Shown one piece after another: positions 61,420 through 64,000 of a stretch of 64,000 nt of DNA. The notes beneath the pieces were generated by a model. It was not told the DNA's origin. It saw only the letters and a program-made list of their open reading frames with translations, and ran no database searches. The translations under genes and the position numbers were made by a program. Each line of letters opens with the position of its first letter. Within the stretch, counting starts at the first letter, position 1. The stretch comes from Terriglobia bacterium (GTDB lineage Bacteria > Acidobacteriota > Terriglobia > Bryobacterales > Bryobacteraceae), in contig JAIQFN010000018.1 in the NCBI GenBank assembly GCA_020073265.1, forward strand, positions 29,224 through 93,223. The letters are read 5' to 3'.

Positions 61420-62979
61420 CTATGGCACGCTCGGCAGCGCGCAGACGAAGTTTTCCGCTTTGTCCGTGCTGCCCGTGCCGGTCCATTGCGCTTCCATTGG
61501 ATACGGACACAGCGGGCGAGTGCGATCCACCGTTCCGTTGGTCAGGTGCGACGCGATGATTTTGTCGGGGGCCACGCCGTGGTCCACCCACTGGTCCAGA
61601 GCTTCCAGCATGTTGAAGCTGGATGGCCCCGGGCCGCCGCCGCAGTGCTGCATGCCTGGAACCATGAAGAGCCGGTAGAACTCGCGCGTCTCGCGGTAGC
61701 CGTGATTGCCGCCCTGGCTCATCGCCCTTGCGACGCTCTCGTAATAATTGACGCTGTTGAGCGGCGTGATGTCCGGATCGCTCCAGCCGTGATAGTGGAT
61801 CAGCTTGCCGCCGTTGGCCTTGAACGCGGTCAGGTCGGGATTCATGGCGTTGAACATCGCTCCCACTTTGGCGTCCGCGAAGTCCACGTCGTTGTCGAAT
61901 CCGGCGGGCGCGTCGAACTTGAAGGTGCGATAGTCCCAGTTCGGATCGTCGAACACGACGAACTTCAGAAACGGCACTCCGAGGTTGGCGTGGCCGCCCT
62001 TGCCGGGCTCGGCGCCGGTGATCCAGTTGGCCCAGCCCCCCGGACCCGCTTCGCCGCCCGGCATCAGCGGCGGATAGAGCTGATCGCCGTCCGCGTTGCG
62101 CACTCCGGTCCAGAGTTTCTTCACCGCCTCCACCTGCGCGCTGGTCAGGCAGGTAGGCCCGTCACCCTGCTTGCACGCCAGCGTGGACGGATCGAAATGG
62201 CAGCGCCGCGGATCGTTGAGCACGCCGTCCTTGATGCCGTCCAGAGCGTCACAGGCGTTGTTCACTGCGTCGGCGATCAGAGGAACCTTGCTCGCGGGAA
62301 TGTAGCCGTCGCCGGTCATCGCCAGCGCGGCCCACAGATGTCCGCCGATGTAGTGATGCGTCCAGTTGTTGGCCGGGTCGCCGGCGACGATGCCTTCGAA
62401 GTCGCGCGGGTAGCGCTGCGCCTCCTGCATCGCTTGCATTCCGCCGGCCGAACATCCGGTGAAATAGGAATGCGCGGGGACGTTGCCATAGAACGCTTTC
62501 ACCAGAGCCTTGTCGGTTTCCGCCAGGGCGTGGATGGCGCGATGCGCGAAGTCCACCACGCGCTCGAAATGTCCCGCCGCCCAGCTCCCGTCGTTGGAGT
62601 TGCCCTCATGACCGGTGTCCGTGCTGGAGGTGGCGTAGCCCAGACGTAGCGGCGCGACCATCGCCGCGTAGCTCACCGACCCAGCCAGGCCGCCGTTGCC
62701 GACTACCAGGAATTTCCTGTTCCACTGTGCCGGCATCCACAGCTCGAAGCGAATCTCCGGCGCGATGACGCCGGCCACGCGGCAGAAATCCGGCACTTCG
62801 ACGCCGCCGTTCCGATTCCGCGCCGCGGGCAGGTTGAACGAGCCGGCGGGCACCGATGTGGCCGAGTTGATGGTCAGGCCGGGCAGAGCCAGATTCTTCA
62901 TGTTCTCGCACGGCTGCTGGGCCAAAGACGGGGCGGCAAACGCAAGCGCCGCGAACGCAAGGATCGAGCTATGACTCAC
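61420..62979 (-). CDS. Tannase/feruloyl esterase family protein
   Basis: A 519-residue exported esterase. Signal peptide 1-20, then CENMKNLALPGLTINSATSV typical of the family. Nucleophile in SYFTGCSAGGMQAMQEAQRYP (GCSxGG). Asp in HYHGWSDPDITPLNSVNYY and His in MVPGMQHCGGGPGPSSFNML complete the triad. NPDLTAFKANGGKLIHYHG and the Cys pairs fit. It removes gallate- or ferulate-type esters from plant material in characterised members; exact substrate unknown. Converges with higA. Confidence 0.9.
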   Translation of the reverse strand: MSHSSILAFAALAFAAPSLAQQPCENMKNLALPGLTINSATSVPAGSFNLPAARNRNGGVEVPDFCRVAGVIAPEIRFELWMPAQWNRKFLVVGNGGLAGSVSYAAMVAPLRLGYATSSTDTGHEGNSNDGSWAAGHFERVVDFAHRAIHALAETDKALVKAFYGNVPAHSYFTGCSAGGMQAMQEAQRYPRDFEGIVAGDPANNWTHHYIGGHLWAALAMTGDGYIPASKVPLIADAVNNACDALDGIKDGVLNDPRRCHFDPSTLACKQGDGPTCLTSAQVEAVKKLWTGVRNADGDQLYPPLMPGGEAGPGGWANWITGAEPGKGGHANLGVPFLKFVVFDDPNWDYRTFKFDAPAGFDNDVDFADAKVGAMFNAMNPDLTAFKANGGKLIHYHGWSDPDITPLNSVNYYESVARAMSQGGNHGYRETREFYRLFMVPGMQHCGGGPGPSSFNMLEALDQWVDHGVAPDKIIASHLTNGTVDRTRPLCPYPMEAQWTGTGSTDKAENFVCALPSVP

Positions 62980-63094
62980 GTGGGACAGCCTCCTCTCAAA
63001 GCTTATGGCCTATCATTTTCGCACGAATCGGAGGCGCAAGCTGACCACGCGGCGGTGGAAGCAGGCGTTCTCACCATGGATACAATGGGCTCGG

Positions 63095-63487
63095 ATGCGA
63101 CTGACCCTGTTCGCCGTGCTCTCGCTCGCCGGCGCCGCGCCTGTCCAGACCGCCAAGGTCAACTTCGTTCGCGACGTGAAGCCCATTCTCGAAAACAACT
63201 GCGTCCGCTGTCATGGACCGGACGCCGCCATGCGAGGCATTCGGCTGGACCGCAAGGAACGCGCCCTGATGACCGTCATCCCCAGGAAGCCCGACGACAG
63301 CCTGCTCTACAACATCGCTAAGATCGGAGCCATGCCGCCGGGACCGAAGAAGCTCTCGCCCGCGGAACTGGAATCCCTGCGCCAATGGATCGCACAAGGG
63401 GCCCGCTGGCCGAACGGCGTGGAACTGGTAGGCAAGAATCCGTTCGTGACGGGAGTTGCAGCTCCAGCCGAAACCCGGCGTCGCTAG
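63095..63487 (+). CDS. Small exported single-haem cytochrome (PSCyt1-like)
   Basis: A 130-residue exported cytochrome. ATG 63095 starts a signal peptide (MRLTLFAVLSLAGAAPVQT); the open frame further upstream is not convincing. VNFVRDVKPILENNCVRCHGPD gives CxxCH at 36-40, and GIRLDRKERALMTVIPRKPDDSLLYNI with a distal Met in IGAMPPGPKKLSPAELESLRQWI matches the planctomycete cytochrome module also seen at 8189. Confidence 0.85.
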   Translation: MRLTLFAVLSLAGAAPVQTAKVNFVRDVKPILENNCVRCHGPDAAMRGIRLDRKERALMTVIPRKPDDSLLYNIAKIGAMPPGPKKLSPAELESLRQWIAQGARWPNGVELVGKNPFVTGVAAPAETRRR

Positions 63488-63532
63488 TATCAGCCGAATG
63501 CTCCCGCGCGGGAGTACCGTGCATACTTTACA

Positions 63533-64000
63533 TCAGAACTGCAGCAGGCCGCCATGTCCCAGGCTGGCGATTTCCCAACCCGAGACCCGATAGCGCGCCA
63601 GCATGGGCGGCAAGATCAGATCCACCACATTCGGCTTAGCGGAGCGGAAGCAGCCCGGCGCGGACACGATGGGGATCTCATCCCGATAGCCCAGCAGCAG
63701 CAGGTTGCCGGGTTCCACCGGCGCGAGAAAACGCTCGATGGAGCATCCGGCGCCGACCATGGCGCGCCCCACTACGTCGTCGGGTCCGGCCGGCGCGGTG
63801 GTGGACGCCACCAGAACGCAAGTGGGCTTGGCGCGCAGCAGGTGCTGCAACGAACGGGCCACTGCAGCTTCGTCTTCCAAGGCCGCCAGTACAAAGCTGG
63901 CGCTGGCGCCCAATCGCTCCAGCCGCTGCCGCATGATGTTCTCGAACAACTGGCGGGCGCGATCGCCGCTGAGCGGATCGGTATACAACACCGCGACGGT
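63533..64000 (-). CDS. Molybdopterin-binding protein, C-terminal part (5' end beyond window)
   Basis: The frame is open to the window edge; 155 codons are present, with an internal GTG at 63991 as a possible but unlikely start. DVVGRAMVGAGCSIERFLAP then VEPGNLLLLGYRDEIPIVSA and PGCFRSAKPNVVDLILPPML resemble the molybdopterin-binding domain often fused to a MobA-like nucleotidyltransferase (GxPGCxRSxKxN). No such C-terminal fusion is present here. It may serve cofactor maturation for the CoxL enzyme 3 kb away; this is inference. Confidence 0.7.
   Translation of the reverse strand, partial: TVAVLYTDPLSGDRARQLFENIMRQRLERLGASASFVLAALEDEAAVARSLQHLLRAKPTCVLVASTTAPAGPDDVVGRAMVGAGCSIERFLAPVEPGNLLLLGYRDEIPIVSAPGCFRSAKPNVVDLILPPMLARYRVSGWEIASLGHGGLLQF

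Noticed and set aside
61486..62649. 387-codon plus-strand frame over the tannase-like gene
   Set aside because: Antisense shadow; the esterase triad and signal peptide are on the minus strand.

Overview
The window looks like chromosome of a Solibacter/Bryobacter-type Acidobacteriota. This rests on family content, not on a marker gene: a PadR-controlled acidobacterial 'duplicated orphan permease' (ADOP) at the left edge, three secreted proteins ending in the Solibacter-type TIGR03437 C-terminal domain, several planctomycete/acidobacteria-style single-haem cytochrome modules, a form II CoxL cluster, and high GC throughout except for one low-GC islet. No rRNA, CRISPR array, prophage or intact transposase was seen. 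One tRNA gene (Leu, anticodon TAG) is present.

Layout. 1-3.3 kb: minus-strand operon DUF4097 protein > PadR > ADOP permease (runs off the left edge), with a promoter overlapped by two palindromes. 3.35-4.96 kb: low-GC pair encoding a three-Cys-motif (Gp37/Gp68, DUF5131) protein and its partner TcmP. 5.1-8 kb: proton-translocating transhydrogenase pntAA-pntAB-pntB. 8.2-10.4 kb: secreted cytochrome/ankyrin protein followed by a CxxCH-bearing helical-toroid protein. 10.5-11.1 kb: vapB with a vapC that has lost its N-terminal catalytic segment. 12.3-14.6 kb: pgm and a HAD hydrolase. 14.7-17.3 kb: two KdpD-type N-terminal proteins without a kinase, then the decayed remnant of a DUF4118 histidine kinase. 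17.4-21 kb: ABHD18-like hydrolase, PhoR-like kinase, a possible 44-residue membrane protein, mutY. 21-26 kb: two paralogous TIGR03437 proteins and an M13 metallopeptidase. 26-30 kb: pseudo-receiver, pgl, CapA-like protein, patatin, 2'-5' RNA ligase-like protein. 30-35.5 kb: two acyl-CoA dehydrogenases, a cytochrome/copper-monooxygenase-like protein, hutH.

35.6-44.4 kb: GNAT acetyltransferase, CpaE/TadZ-like ATPase, DUF3300 protein, tRNA-Leu, amidohydrolase with an overlapping NarL-type two-component pair, split transketolase, HAD hydrolase. 44.5-49.5 kb: polyamine-type ABC transporter potABCD translationally coupled to a metallo-beta-lactamase/rhodanese protein. 49.5-52.3 kb: superoxide dismutase, gatA, gatC, DUF721 protein. 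52.4-53 kb: second vapBC. 53-56.4 kb: 1124-residue Ig-like/TIGR03437 protein. 56.6-60.7 kb: coxS-coxL-coxM-coxG. 60.8-61.4 kb: higBA. 61.4-64 kb: tannase-like esterase, small cytochrome and the end of a molybdopterin-binding protein.

Two dispersed repeat families stand out. One is a 46-bp twin-hairpin element with five or six complete or decayed copies plus a half copy, always close to a gene 3' end or in decayed sequence. The other has perfect or near-perfect 21-bp inverted ends and occurs twice; one copy supplies the last codons and stop of hutH. The most promising candidate for a little-described system is the low-GC tcm pair. The next most interesting features are the split and decaying KdpD locus and the cytochrome/ankyrin plus CxxCH-toroid gene pair.
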